DNA of 64,000 nucleotides, taken from Arsukibacterium sp. UBA3155. Its GTDB lineage: Bacteria; Pseudomonadota; Gammaproteobacteria; Enterobacterales; Alteromonadaceae. The notes below the pieces were generated by a model. That model was not told the DNA's origin and made no database searches. It saw only the letters and a program-made list of their open reading frames with translations. Positions within the stretch are counted from its first letter, which is position 1; each line of letters opens with the position of its first letter. Location: positions 62,001-126,000 of the forward strand of contig DEYP01000025.1 in assembly GCA_002364615.1 (NCBI GenBank), read 5' to 3'. This document shows positions 1 through 8,998 of the stretch, piece by piece. Made by a program: the position numbers and the translations under genes.

Positions 1-857
1 GGAATAGCGCAAGTCAGCGCCGGGTGGCTGACAATAAATTTCAGTAAAAAATCGGCCCAGTTAGTGCAACCGCACTCCGCTTTGGCCCAATCGGGCAAGC
101 TTTCGCCACGGCGCTGCAACCCTTTAATTAAACTGCCGCCATCAAAAGGCCGGTTGGCGATCACCGCTATGCCCTTTTCCTGCGCTAAAGGCAGTAAGCG
201 CTGCTCAGCTTCGCGATGGGTGATGTTGTAAGTTAGCTGAATAAAGTCGATATCCTGCGAGGTCATTATCTGTTCCAGCTCCTGGTGGCGCCGGCCATGT
301 GATGTGGTAATACCGATATAACCAAGGCTGCCCTCAGCTTTCATTTGTTGTAATGCCGCCAGATGTTCGCGCCAGTCGGTCAGGTTATGCACCTGTACCA
401 GATTAAATTGAGCGACCTGCCAGCGCTTTTTCAGCTCAGCCACCTGCTCACGCGCTGAGCCACCCGCCGGGCTCCAGACTTTTTCTGCTGAAAACAGGCT
501 GTCGGGTATGCCAAGCTTTCGCAGGGCATAACCCATCACGTCAGGGGCCGAGCCGTACATCGGCGAGGAATCAATCAGACCACCGCCTAGCTCAAAAAAA
601 GCCTTTACCACTTGCGTTCTGGCATCCAGTAATTTCGGATCGCTGCCAACATTAAAAGTGCGCCAGGTACCCATACCAATAACCGGCAGCGTGTTGCCCT
701 GTTTACCAATTGGTTTTCGTAGCAAAACTGCCGGGCTTTTATCAGCTGCGCTGACTAATGCCGGCGTAGCCACAACTGGCAAAGACGGCAGCAAACCAGC
801 AGCGACTGCTGCCCCTAGTAATTTCAAGCTTTGCCTGCGGCTTAACCGAGTATGCAT
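1..857 (-). CDS. Tat-exported aldo/keto reductase (C-terminus beyond window)
   Basis: Reads right to left from an ATG at 857 and is cut by the window edge after about 285 residues. The N-terminus carries SRRQSLKLLG followed by a hydrophobic, Ala/Leu-rich stretch ending near VSAAD, a twin-arginine signal peptide, so the enzyme probably acts in the periplasm. The AKR catalytic tetrad can be traced: Asp in GLIDSSPMYG, Tyr in the same motif, Lys in SAEKVW and His in VQVHNL. The family uses NADPH to reduce aldehydes or ketones; the substrate cannot be told from sequence. It is transcribed away from the AraC regulator at 1071, with a 213-bp shared upstream region. The family call is secure; the periplasmic location is inferred from the Tat signal. 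Confidence 0.85.
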   Translation of the reverse strand, partial: MHTRLSRRQSLKLLGAAVAAGLLPSLPVVATPALVSAADKSPAVLLRKPIGKQGNTLPVIGMGTWRTFNVGSDPKLLDARTQVVKAFFELGGGLIDSSPMYGSAPDVMGYALRKLGIPDSLFSAEKVWSPAGGSAREQVAELKKRWQVAQFNLVQVHNLTDWREHLAALQQMKAEGSLGYIGITTSHGRRHQELEQIMTSQDIDFIQLTYNITHREAEQRLLPLAQEKGIAVIANRPFDGGSLIKGLQRRGESLPDWAKAECGCTNWADFLLKFIVSHPALTCAI

Positions 858-1070
858 CAATTACCCCCTGCCAGATCAACCCGGGCTATCCGTGTGAAAT
901 CATAAATAAAGTAAAGCATAACAGCACAAGCAATATGTCGCCAAACTACAGGTAAAGTGACAACTAACAGGCTTTTTATGCTATTTAGCTTTACAATAGC
1001 CTGTGGATTGATGCTAAGACGTCGTTGCAGGCAAGCTACACACCTGGTGATGTCTGAACAAAGGTGAAAA

Positions 1071-1934
1071 ATGAGCGCGTTATCGCCCGAAGGGCTATCC
1101 CACCTCGGTTTTCGGCTATTCGCCCCCCATCCGGCCTTAACGGGTTTTGTGGAATGCCTGTGGACAATTGGTGGGCCCGGCACTGCGCCGGTAAGCTCTG
1201 CAGAAAAACTTTACCCGGATGGTGGTTGTAGCCTGACAATTGATATTCACCAGTACCAGACAACAGCCTGGTTTGAATGTAACCGCCACCCTCAAATCCA
1301 GCAGTTTTCCACCGGTAGCCTGCAAATTAGTGCCAGGTTTACGCCAGGTGCTTTGTTCACTCTGTTCGGATTGTCGCCAACTGAACTACCTGAACGGCGT
1401 ACCGACGCCTTAGCACTGTTAAACGGGCCGGTAAAAAGCAGTTTCCAACAGCTGTTACAACGACTGGCGGCTAACAGCCGCTTGCTGGCAGTAACTGACT
1501 TTGAGCAGTGGTTAATCCAACAGGCAGCTAATTCTGCCATGCCCGCCAGGTTACAGCAGGCACTTAAACTGCTGCGAACCACTGAGCAAACCGTTAGCGC
1601 TGTCGCTTCGGCATTACTTATCAGCCGGCGCACCTTAGAGCGGCAGATGACATTGCAGACGGGCTTTAACCCGGCTTACTACCAGCAATGTCAGCAAATA
1701 AAAAGAGCCAGGCATTTGCTTTGCAGACCCGAATTTAAACTGGCTGATGTCGCGTTAGCATGTGGCTTTTATGATCAGGCTCACTTTACCCATGTGTTCA
1801 GGGGTTTTGTCACGGAAACGCCGGCATTGTACCGCTTGCGCAAGTTGTCGAAGGATGAGGAAGGTTGTCGCAAATTTACAATACCCAGCGAAGCCCTGCA
1901 GTTACCATCGCGAAAGTTAAATAATCAGGAGTGA
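1071..1934 (+). CDS. AraC-family transcriptional regulator
   Basis: A 287-residue protein with AAGGTG five bases before the ATG. The N-terminal ~150 residues (HPALTGFVECLW...) resemble the DUF6597-type domain found on some AraC regulators rather than a cupin. The C-terminal ~110 residues form the usual double helix-turn-helix: the first around TVSAVASALLISRRTLERQM, the second around LADVALACGFYDQAHFTHVF, which is the AraC signature. It should bind DNA in the cytoplasm. The next gene, a thioredoxin-domain protein, begins 3 bp after its stop with its own strong ribosome site, so the two are co-transcribed. The ligand is unknown. The divergent aldo/keto reductase and the downstream thiol protein are possible targets, by position only. 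Confidence 0.88.
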   Translation: MSALSPEGLSHLGFRLFAPHPALTGFVECLWTIGGPGTAPVSSAEKLYPDGGCSLTIDIHQYQTTAWFECNRHPQIQQFSTGSLQISARFTPGALFTLFGLSPTELPERRTDALALLNGPVKSSFQQLLQRLAANSRLLAVTDFEQWLIQQAANSAMPARLQQALKLLRTTEQTVSAVASALLISRRTLERQMTLQTGFNPAYYQQCQQIKRARHLLCRPEFKLADVALACGFYDQAHFTHVFRGFVTETPALYRLRKLSKDEEGCRKFTIPSEALQLPSRKLNNQE

Positions 1935-1937
1935 ATA

Positions 1938-2861
1938 ATGAATAAATTAGTCAGTCTGCTGGTGCTCAGCTGTCTTGCTTTTTTGCTAGCTGAAAATGCC
2001 AGCGCCACCACGTTGAATTCGGCCGGATTAAAGAAATTCCCAGATTATGCTGCGGCAGACTTAGCAACCGCGGCTAGCGATAAACCGCTGTACATCAAGT
2101 TTTGGGCAAGCTGGTGCCAACCTTGTATGGAGCAAATGCCACATTTTCAGGAGTTGTATCAGCAATACGGTGACGACGTCACCTTTATCGCGGTAAATAT
2201 TGATATTAACGAAAAGCCGGCGGCCATCGCAGAGGTGATTAAACGTTTTGGTTTAACCATGCCGGTTTGGGTTGATACTGAGGGTCAGCTTGCCCTGCAA
2301 CTGGGCCTGGTAGGAACCCCCTTATCGGTGTTAATCAACGACCAGGGCCAGCAGGTTTATAGTAGTCATCTATCTGATCAGGCACTTGATGGCTTTATCC
2401 AGCGCCTGGCCGCGGGCCAGCAGTTGCCAGCGGCACAGTCCAGCGAGATAAGTAAAACCCGACAACAACAGATACTGGCCCCTTATCAGCAGGGCAGCCA
2501 CTATTTGTTTTTCACCGCGACCTGGTGCGATTGGTATCTTGCCCAGTCGCGCCCGGCGATGGCCGAGCAGTGTCAACGAGTCCAGCGTGGCTTCAATGAG
2601 TTAGCGTCGATGGCACCAGAGGCTAACTGGACTGGCATAGTTAATCATCTGTGGACAGACGAAGCGGCACTTGCCGAATTTACAACCAAATACGCGATCG
2701 CGATACCGTTTCAGATTGATAACCATGGTGTGTTGTTTCAACACTTTAATGTTCGCAATATGCCACTGCTGTTAAAAATTACTGACGGTAAGGTGGTTAC
2801 TGAAATAACCGACTTCTCTGATCCGGCCAGGGTCATACAACAGTTATCAGCCTCAAACTAA
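1938..2861 (+). CDS. Exported protein with two thioredoxin-like domains
   Basis: A 307-residue protein with AGGAG before its ATG and a signal peptide (residues 1-23, ending ASA). Domain 1 (about 35-155) is TlpA/ResA-like: FWASWCQPCM gives a CxxC pair at C60/C63 and GTPLSV supplies the cis-proline at about P128, so it is likely a periplasmic thiol-disulfide oxidoreductase. Domain 2 (about 180-307) repeats the fold: TATWCDWY retains C197 but has Tyr where the second Cys should be, with another Cys at 212 and a NMPLLL cis-Pro-like segment. The second domain is therefore probably redox-altered or used for binding. It lies 3 bp after the AraC gene. The substrate is unknown. Confidence 0.85.
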   Translation: MNKLVSLLVLSCLAFLLAENASATTLNSAGLKKFPDYAAADLATAASDKPLYIKFWASWCQPCMEQMPHFQELYQQYGDDVTFIAVNIDINEKPAAIAEVIKRFGLTMPVWVDTEGQLALQLGLVGTPLSVLINDQGQQVYSSHLSDQALDGFIQRLAAGQQLPAAQSSEISKTRQQQILAPYQQGSHYLFFTATWCDWYLAQSRPAMAEQCQRVQRGFNELASMAPEANWTGIVNHLWTDEAALAEFTTKYAIAIPFQIDNHGVLFQHFNVRNMPLLLKITDGKVVTEITDFSDPARVIQQLSASN

Positions 2862-2875
2862 CTCTGCTTTCTGCT

Positions 2876-2901
2876 GTGCCGCCGGCTTATGCTGGCGGCA
2901 C
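2876..2901 (+). terminator. Hairpin after the thioredoxin-domain gene
   Basis: GTGCCGCC pairs with GGCGGCAC and the inner bases extend the stem to about 11 pairs around a TTAT loop. It lies 15 bp after the stop codon at 2861. There is no clean run of T after it, so it may be a weak or factor-assisted terminator. Confidence 0.5.
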
Positions 2902-2980
2902 GGCTTATCTGCAATCTGGACAGGCAATAGCGCACCACGTAAACTAGGCAGGAATTTGACTAATTTATAAGGCATTGCCC

Positions 2981-3226
2981 GTGAGTAAAGAAATCCTATC
3001 GGAACAACAAACCGCAGCCATAAAAAAAGAATTTGATTTTTTTGACCGGGATGGCAATGGCCAGATTGATATAGCAGAATTTATAGAGCTGTTAACGGCA
3101 CTGGCACCCAAAACCAAAGCCAGTCATGTTGGCGAAGCCTTTCAGCTCATCGACAAAAATAATGATGGTCATATCGACTTTACTGAATTTGCAGAGTGGT
3201 GGCAGCAATGCTGGTGGGAGTATTAA
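2981..3226 (+). CDS. Small EF-hand calcium-binding protein
   Basis: An 81-residue acidic protein with two canonical EF-hand loops: D22-RDGNGQIDIA-E33 and D58-KNNDGHIDFT-E69, each with acidic or Asn residues at the calcium-ligand positions 1, 3, 5 and 12. No signal peptide is visible, so it is probably cytoplasmic and may act as a Ca2+ sensor or buffer. A GTG start at 2981 is chosen because AAGG ends eight bases upstream; a TTG two codons earlier has no room for a ribosome site. The stop is 7 bp from the convergent hydrolase gene. Pairs of EF-hands are the basis of calmodulin-like proteins, but a bacterial partner cannot be named. Confidence 0.85.
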   Translation: MSKEILSEQQTAAIKKEFDFFDRDGNGQIDIAEFIELLTALAPKTKASHVGEAFQLIDKNNDGHIDFTEFAEWWQQCWWEY

Positions 3227-3233
3227 GAAAACG

Positions 3234-3821
3234 TTAGCTCAGCTTATTCTGCAACATACCTAAATAATCCCGATAACCCGCCTCATTAAAGTTAGCCGAT
3301 GGCGGGTTCATAAAGCCGTGCTGATAACAGGTCTTAAAGGCGCTAACCGCTGGTTTTTGTTGTAAAAGCGCTACCATAGCGTCGACATCAAAGTGAGGCT
3401 CAGTAGCACCAAAAATAAGGGTGGTGGTTACCTCTGGCGTGAGTTTCAGGTGCTGATAAATCTGGCCGGGGTAAAACAATACAGCCTGCTTTATATTAGC
3501 AGCGGCAGGCGTGGAAAGTGCCCGCCATAACGCACTGGCGCCGGCGCTAAAACCAATGACCAGATCAACCGGCGTTTCCAATGCTCTGGCAACGTTAGAC
3601 GCAAAGTTATCGTGGCCACACTGGTCAATATAGGCCGAGTAGGCTTGTTGCTCATCCTTGAATTGTTGCCGTTGTTGCTGATACGGATCGATTAGCGTAA
3701 TCGTTAGTGTTGCGTCACCAGCCTGATTTACCGGCTGCCCGGACAAATCCTGTAGCAACCGGTCCAGACCGCTGCAAAGGCCAAAAATATCGGTAATTAC
3801 AGCGATATTCTTATCTGTCAT
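3234..3821 (-). CDS. Alpha/beta hydrolase, dienelactone-hydrolase-like
   Basis: A 195-residue protein starting at the ATG at 3821, 10 bp after the stop of the MipA gene, so the two are likely one operon; an in-frame start further upstream would lie inside that gene. The nucleophile elbow GFSAG puts the serine at residue 92, a conserved-looking FYPGQIY follows, and late Asp and His candidates occur in FGATEPHFD and CYQHGFM. These fit a compact dienelactone hydrolase or carboxylesterase with no lid domain. No signal peptide is seen, so it is cytosolic. The substrate is unknown. Confidence 0.75.
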   Translation of the reverse strand: MTDKNIAVITDIFGLCSGLDRLLQDLSGQPVNQAGDATLTITLIDPYQQQRQQFKDEQQAYSAYIDQCGHDNFASNVARALETPVDLVIGFSAGASALWRALSTPAAANIKQAVLFYPGQIYQHLKLTPEVTTTLIFGATEPHFDVDAMVALLQQKPAVSAFKTCYQHGFMNPPSANFNEAGYRDYLGMLQNKLS

Positions 3822-3831
3822 AGCGCCATAC

Positions 3832-4611
3832 TCAGAAGAATTTTGACCAGGACAAAAACGCTGATACCCCACTGTCACGGTCGGTTAACGGACTGTCGCT
3901 GATACTGCTATCATACCAATGGTGTTCAATGCCCAGCCGGGTCATGCCACCAAAGAATACCGGGGTACTTAATGACAAACCAGCATTATAGTTAAATGCC
4001 GATTTGGCGTGATACGGCATACGGTTAGAGGTAGCTTCATTCAGGCGCACGCCGTAGTAGTAATCGACCAGTTTGCTGTCGGAATAACTTATACCTGCTT
4101 TAGGTTCCATCAGCACCGGCCCGAAGCGCAGCGTGTAACCTACTGCCAGTTTTGATTCCTGACCTTTAGAGTTGCCCAGTAAATCTATTAAAGTGTCTGC
4201 TTCAAACACCCACCTCTGCAAGCGATACTGGACACCGATACCGCCATCCAGCGAGCTTTTCCGTTTGGCCATACCGGAAAACACGTCACTGTCAGATTCA
4301 TCAAAACCGGCAAAACGCGGGGAAAGCTTAGCGCTAACGCTGATATTGCCTTGCTGCAGCAACTGATAACTAACAAAAGGGCCATATACCGAAAGCTTCT
4401 CACCACGATAGCCAATGAGTGGCAGGGGAATAGTTCGGCGTTTGTAGCCCCGATAAATTTCCTGATTTATACCAATACCCACGCCATATAAAAAGCCCTG
4501 AGACGGCTGTTGGCTGTTTTGCCCCTGGCCTTGCTGTGTATGGCCTATACTGCTATACAGCCCTGCAAAACCTATGAGCAACGTAATGAAATATCGACGA
4601 ATTTTTTCCAT
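3832..4611 (-). CDS. MipA/OmpV family outer-membrane protein
   Basis: A 259-residue protein with a signal peptide (EKIRRYFITLLIGFAGLYSS, cleavage near SIGHTQ) and a C-terminus ending in WSKFF, the aromatic end typical of outer-membrane barrels recognised by the Bam complex. Alternating hydrophobic strands and phrases such as YGVGIGINQEIYRGY and SLDGGIGVQYRL match the MipA/OmpV family, whose members serve as scaffolds for murein synthesis or as outer-membrane channels. The start is the ATG at 4611, with AAGG seven bases before; a TTG two codons upstream is less likely. The small hydrolase follows directly. Confidence 0.85.
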   Translation of the reverse strand: MEKIRRYFITLLIGFAGLYSSIGHTQQGQGQNSQQPSQGFLYGVGIGINQEIYRGYKRRTIPLPLIGYRGEKLSVYGPFVSYQLLQQGNISVSAKLSPRFAGFDESDSDVFSGMAKRKSSLDGGIGVQYRLQRWVFEADTLIDLLGNSKGQESKLAVGYTLRFGPVLMEPKAGISYSDSKLVDYYYGVRLNEATSNRMPYHAKSAFNYNAGLSLSTPVFFGGMTRLGIEHHWYDSSISDSPLTDRDSGVSAFLSWSKFF

Positions 4612-4913
4612 TTGCAAGCCTTAGTTTGTGTATGTTCATGAACTTGCAGCGTATAACGCTGTCAGGCTTATTACTGTAGTCAGATGTAACCCGATCAGCC
4701 AGCACGTAGCCACAATCGTAGTCAGCCGGCATTTTGCCAGAAAAGGCAGCATTTTATAGGGTTAATTTGCTATTACGCCGTGTAAACTAGGGAGAAATAT
4801 CGCAATTAAGCCAGCACATTCTGCTACATTTTGATTAGTATGCACGCGTGCTTGCGTGTCATTCCCTCGGCTAGCGTACTTAGGGTCAGCCTCCATTTTG
4901 TTAAGGGTGAATT
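4612..4913. other. Intergenic control region between the mipA-like gene and putA
   Basis: A 302-bp region with divergent genes on both sides. It holds two perfect 10-bp palindromes: GTTCATGAAC at 4634-4643, just upstream of the MipA gene, and GCACGCGTGC at 4842-4851, 62 bp before the putA start. Either could be an operator, but palindromes of ten bases also occur by chance. I see no open reading frame or RNA gene. Confidence 0.4.
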
Positions 4914-7900
4914 ATGTTATTTACTGGTAATTTAACTACCGAATGTCCCATCAGACAGAAAATCCGTGACTACTACCGGATTGATGAAAACCAGATTATC
5001 GACATGCTGTTACCGCTGGCCGAAGTGGGCGTAAAAGCTCGCAGCCGGGCCTGGGAACGCGCGCGGCAAATTGTACTTAATATCCGTAAAGATCAGGACG
5101 GCCAGGGCGGTATTGATGCGCTGCTTAACGAGTTTTCCCTGTCCAGCGAAGAAGGCGTCGTACTAATGTGTCTGGCTGAAGCCTTGCTGCGGGTGCCTGA
5201 TAAGAAAACCCAGGAAGTGCTGATCCGTGACAAGCTGGCCAATGGCGACTGGAGCTCTCACTTAGGTAGCAGTGAATCGCTGTTTGTTAACGCCTCGTCC
5301 TGGGGCTTGTTAGTTACCGGCAAAATGGTCAACTATTCTGACAATAGCAAAGCAGAACAATTTGGTATTCTGAAAAAAACCCTGGGCCGCTTAGGCGAGC
5401 CGGTTATTCGCCGCTCAGTTAACTATGCCATGAAAATTATGGGTAAGCAGTTCGTCATGGGCACCACCATTGACGATGCCATTGATCGCGCTGCGGATAC
5501 CGAGAAAAAAGGTTATGTTTATTCTTACGACATGCTCGGCGAAGGTGCCCGCACCATGGCCGATGCCGATCGCTATTATCAAAGTTATCTAACGGCTATT
5601 CACGCCATTGGTAAAGCTGGCAAGGGCCGCGGCCCGATTAAAAGCCCGGGTATTTCGGTTAAATTATCGGCAATTCACCCACGTTATGAATTCAGCCATC
5701 GTGAACGGGTAATGTCTGAGCTGGTGCCAAAATTAAAAGAATTAGTATTAGTTGCTAAAAGTTATGATATTGGCTTTACGGTCGATGCAGAAGAAGCGGA
5801 CCGTTTAGATATTTCCCTGGATATTATTGAAGCTGTGTTCAGCGACCCTGATTTAGGTGACTGGACCGGCTTTGGCTTAGCGGTACAGGCTTATCAGAAA
5901 CGCGCTATTTTTGTGATTGAATGGCTAACGCAGTTAGCCCGCAAAGTGGGCCGCCAGATGATGGTGCGCCTGGTTAAAGGGGCATACTGGGATACTGAAA
6001 TTAAGACCACCCAGCAAGATGGTCTGGATCACTTCCCGGTATTTACCCGCAAGGCCTCTACCGACGTGTCATACAAAGCATGCGCGATTAAAATGCTGGA
6101 AGCCCGTGATGCCTTGTATCCACAGTTTGCTACGCACAATGCGTACACGGCCGCTACCATTTTAGAAGTAGCCAAAGGTGATAATACCGGTTTCGAATTC
6201 CAACGTTTGCACGGCATGGGCGAATCTTTATTTGACCAGATTGTCACTGAAGAAAAAATTCAGTGTCGGGTGTATGCACCGGTGGGCGAACACGAAAATC
6301 TGTTAGCCTACCTGGTACGCCGCTTACTTGAGAACGGCGCAAACTCTTCTTTTGTTAATGCCATCGTCGATACTACCCAACCGGTAGAAGCCTTGCTGCC
6401 AGATCCGGTAGAAACCCTGCAAAGCCTGCGTAATAAATATAATACCCAGATTAAAATGCCGCTGGATTTATACGGTGCTGAACGGGCCAACTCTAAAGGG
6501 CTTGATTTAACCGATATAAACACCCTGGTACCGTTTAAAGCCAACCTTGACCGCTGGCTGGAAGAAAATAAGCTTACTGAAGATAGCTTGCCTGAGGGCG
6601 CAGTCGCGGTAAAAAACCCGGCCAATCTTCAGGAAATCATTGGCCACGTTACCCTGCACAACAGCGAGCAAATGCAGCAACTGCTGACCAATGCAGATGA
6701 AGCCTTTAAAAGCTGGTCGGCCACCCCGATTGCTCAGCGCGCCAACCTGCTGCGCCGTATCGGTGATATTTTAGAGCGTCATAACGACGAGCTGGTTGCT
6801 ATCTGTATTAAAGAAGCTGGCAAAGTGGCGCAGGATGGTATAGACGAAGTACGGGAAGCCGTCGATTTTTGTCGCTATTATGCGGCAAGGGCCGAAGAGC
6901 TGGCAAAAGATGAGCGTTTTGAACCACGCGGCGTGATCTTATGTATTAGCCCGTGGAACTTCCCGCTGGCCATTTTCTTAGGCCAGGTCGCGGCGGCTAT
7001 TGTTACCGGTAACACGGTCATTGCCAAACCGGCGGAACAGACCAGCCTGATTGCCTTGCGTGCTATTGAGCTGATGGGCATCGTCGGCTTGCCCGAAAAC
7101 GTGGTGCAGGCGGTAATAGCCCGTGGTAGTGACGTTGGCAAAACCATCGTGCCGGATAAACGGGTACAGGCCGTGATGTTTACCGGCTCTACCGATACCG
7201 GCACCCTGATTTCGCAAACCCTGGCGAATCGCAACGACATTCAGGTACCGCTGATTGCCGAAACCGGTGGCCAGAACTGCATGATTGTTGACTCTACCGC
7301 TCTGCCCGAGCAGGTTGTAGATGATGTGATCAGTTCCGGTTTCCAAAGTGCCGGCCAACGCTGCTCAGCGTTAAGAGTATTATTTATTCAGGAAGACGTG
7401 GCCGATGGCATTATTACGATGCTCAAAGGGGCGTTAAAAGAACTGCATGTCGGCGATCCGGCGCTGCTTAGCACCGACATTGGCCCGGTGATTGATGCAA
7501 AAGCGCTGAAAAATCTGAACGAGCATGTCGAATATTTAAAAGACAAAGCGACCTTGCATTACGAATGTAAAATTCCCGACAATAGCGAAAATGGTGGGTA
7601 TTTCTTTGCCCCACGGTTGTATGAAATTAAAGACTTGTCAGTATTAAAGCGGGAAGTATTTGGGCCATGCGTGCATATTATTCGCTTTAAAGCCAAAGAC
7701 TTAGACAAAGTTATCGACCAAATCAATGGCACCGGTTATGGCTTAACCATGGGTATTCATTCCCGGATTGAAGAGCGTTGCGAGTATCTGGCCAGAATGT
7801 CGCGAGCCGGCAACGTATACGTTAACCGCAACATGATCGGCGCTATCGTCGGTGCTCAACCCTTTGGTGGCCGTGGCTTGTCAGGCACCGGACCCAAAGC

Positions 7901-8720
7901 CGGTGGCCCGAATTATTTACTGCGTCTGGTCAAAGAACAAGCATCACCAGAAAACGTCCAGATGACTAACCTGACCCCCGATGAGCTGGATTTACACCAT
8001 ACTGCCGATGCGGACGCGCAGGTTCAGCAGCTGATGGAAAATTCCATGCAGGATGAGAAAAAATGGCGCGCCACCAAACTAAATGACCGGGTATCTGTGG
8101 TACGCCAGTTACTGGCTAAAATTGCTACGGTTGACATTATTGACGAACTGGCTGACGACTTGGGCTCTACCCTGTCAGATGCCCGTGCCCAGCTAAACCG
8201 GCTGGAAAAACACATGCGTAAAGCCATTGTGTTGCCAGGACCAACGGGTGAGTCAAATACTCTGCATTATGAACCACGCGGTTGCGTGGTGTGTTATGCC
8301 GATAAGAGCACGTCGTTTAATTTCTGGACCTTATCCATCATTACTGCCTTGGCAGCGGGTAATACCGTGATTACTGTAGCGTCAGAGTTGTTTTATGAAG
8401 AAGCGCAGGCATTTCGGGATAAGTTTATTGCTACCGGTGTGGCTAAAGGTGTGTTCCAGGTGGCAAGGCCCGATCAGTTACAGTCAATTCTGGCCCACCC
8501 GCATTTAGCCGGTGCAGTAGTAGCAGCCCGTTCATCGCGGCTGGGTTACTTCAGTCAGCAGCTGGCCAAGCGTGAGGGAGCAATACTGCCGGTAATTAGT
8601 GCTGAGTATTACGATACGCTGATTAAACGCTTAATTACCGAGAAAACCATCAGTATTGATACTACCGCTTCTGGCGGTAATACCTCACTGATGACCATGG
8701 TGGAAGACGACGAGTCTTAG
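4914..8720 (+). CDS. putA: Bifunctional proline dehydrogenase / glutamate-semialdehyde dehydrogenase
   Basis: A 1268-residue protein with AAGGGTG before the ATG. It oxidises proline to glutamate in two channelled steps. An alpha-helical arm (about 10-110) is followed by the FAD-dependent PRODH barrel (about 130-490; ISVKLSAIHPRYEF and LVKGAYWD), then the NAD-dependent aldehyde dehydrogenase (about 580-1030; SPWNFPLAIF, FTGSTDTG, AETGGQN with catalytic Glu, GQRCSALR with catalytic Cys), and a C-terminal ALDH-like domain (about 1080-1260) that covers the substrate tunnel. The ribbon-helix-helix DNA-binding domain seen in E. coli PutA is missing, so this is a bifunctional, non-repressor type. 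No proline transporter gene is adjacent. Very high confidence in function. Confidence 0.98.
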   Translation: MLFTGNLTTECPIRQKIRDYYRIDENQIIDMLLPLAEVGVKARSRAWERARQIVLNIRKDQDGQGGIDALLNEFSLSSEEGVVLMCLAEALLRVPDKKTQEVLIRDKLANGDWSSHLGSSESLFVNASSWGLLVTGKMVNYSDNSKAEQFGILKKTLGRLGEPVIRRSVNYAMKIMGKQFVMGTTIDDAIDRAADTEKKGYVYSYDMLGEGARTMADADRYYQSYLTAIHAIGKAGKGRGPIKSPGISVKLSAIHPRYEFSHRERVMSELVPKLKELVLVAKSYDIGFTVDAEEADRLDISLDIIEAVFSDPDLGDWTGFGLAVQAYQKRAIFVIEWLTQLARKVGRQMMVRLVKGAYWDTEIKTTQQDGLDHFPVFTRKASTDVSYKACAIKMLEARDALYPQFATHNAYTAATILEVAKGDNTGFEFQRLHGMGESLFDQIVTEEKIQCRVYAPVGEHENLLAYLVRRLLENGANSSFVNAIVDTTQPVEALLPDPVETLQSLRNKYNTQIKMPLDLYGAERANSKGLDLTDINTLVPFKANLDRWLEENKLTEDSLPEGAVAVKNPANLQEIIGHVTLHNSEQMQQLLTNADEAFKSWSATPIAQRANLLRRIGDILERHNDELVAICIKEAGKVAQDGIDEVREAVDFCRYYAARAEELAKDERFEPRGVILCISPWNFPLAIFLGQVAAAIVTGNTVIAKPAEQTSLIALRAIELMGIVGLPENVVQAVIARGSDVGKTIVPDKRVQAVMFTGSTDTGTLISQTLANRNDIQVPLIAETGGQNCMIVDSTALPEQVVDDVISSGFQSAGQRCSALRVLFIQEDVADGIITMLKGALKELHVGDPALLSTDIGPVIDAKALKNLNEHVEYLKDKATLHYECKIPDNSENGGYFFAPRLYEIKDLSVLKREVFGPCVHIIRFKAKDLDKVIDQINGTGYGLTMGIHSRIEERCEYLARMSRAGNVYVNRNMIGAIVGAQPFGGRGLSGTGPKAGGPNYLLRLVKEQASPENVQMTNLTPDELDLHHTADADAQVQQLMENSMQDEKKWRATKLNDRVSVVRQLLAKIATVDIIDELADDLGSTLSDARAQLNRLEKHMRKAIVLPGPTGESNTLHYEPRGCVVCYADKSTSFNFWTLSIITALAAGNTVITVASELFYEEAQAFRDKFIATGVAKGVFQVARPDQLQSILAHPHLAGAVVAARSSRLGYFSQQLAKREGAILPVISAEYYDTLIKRLITEKTISIDTTASGGNTSLMTMVEDDES

Positions 8721-8819
8721 TAAAAAGCTGGCCCTGAGATAGCCTCAACGGGCCCAGTAAATCACTCTGACCCTTTTTCTCGGACTCAGGCGCAAAGTGG
8801 CTGGTGTGCTTACGGAACA

Positions 8820-8862
8820 GCAGCATGGATGCTGCGCAGGCTGAAGGGGCACAAGGATGTGC
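8820..8862. repeat. Pair of short GGAT-loop hairpins downstream of putA
   Basis: Two small inverted repeats lie side by side in the 278-bp gap after putA: GCAGCAT-GG-ATGCTGC at 8820-8835 and GCACA-AGGA-TGTGC at 8849-8862. Both enclose GGAT but have different stem sequences, so the shape rather than the sequence is repeated. The rest of the gap (8721-8998) contains another imperfect hairpin near 8727-8756 and no gene. The element may be a processing or termination structure, or a short dispersed repeat. Confidence 0.5.
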
Positions 8863-8998
8863 TCCTTGAAGCCGGTGAAGTAAGTATTGCCAGCTACCCT
8901 GCCCTTACATCAACCCCCGCACCCTCAGGACCTATAAACTGATCGTTTCGCTAACCTTACACCCCCACTGACTTATGTATTAGCTGCCCGCTTTATCT

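Noticed and set aside
4634-4643. GTTCATGAAC palindrome upstream of the MipA gene as an operator
   Set aside because: A single ten-base palindrome in an AT-balanced region is weak evidence; it is mentioned with the intergenic region but not claimed as a site.
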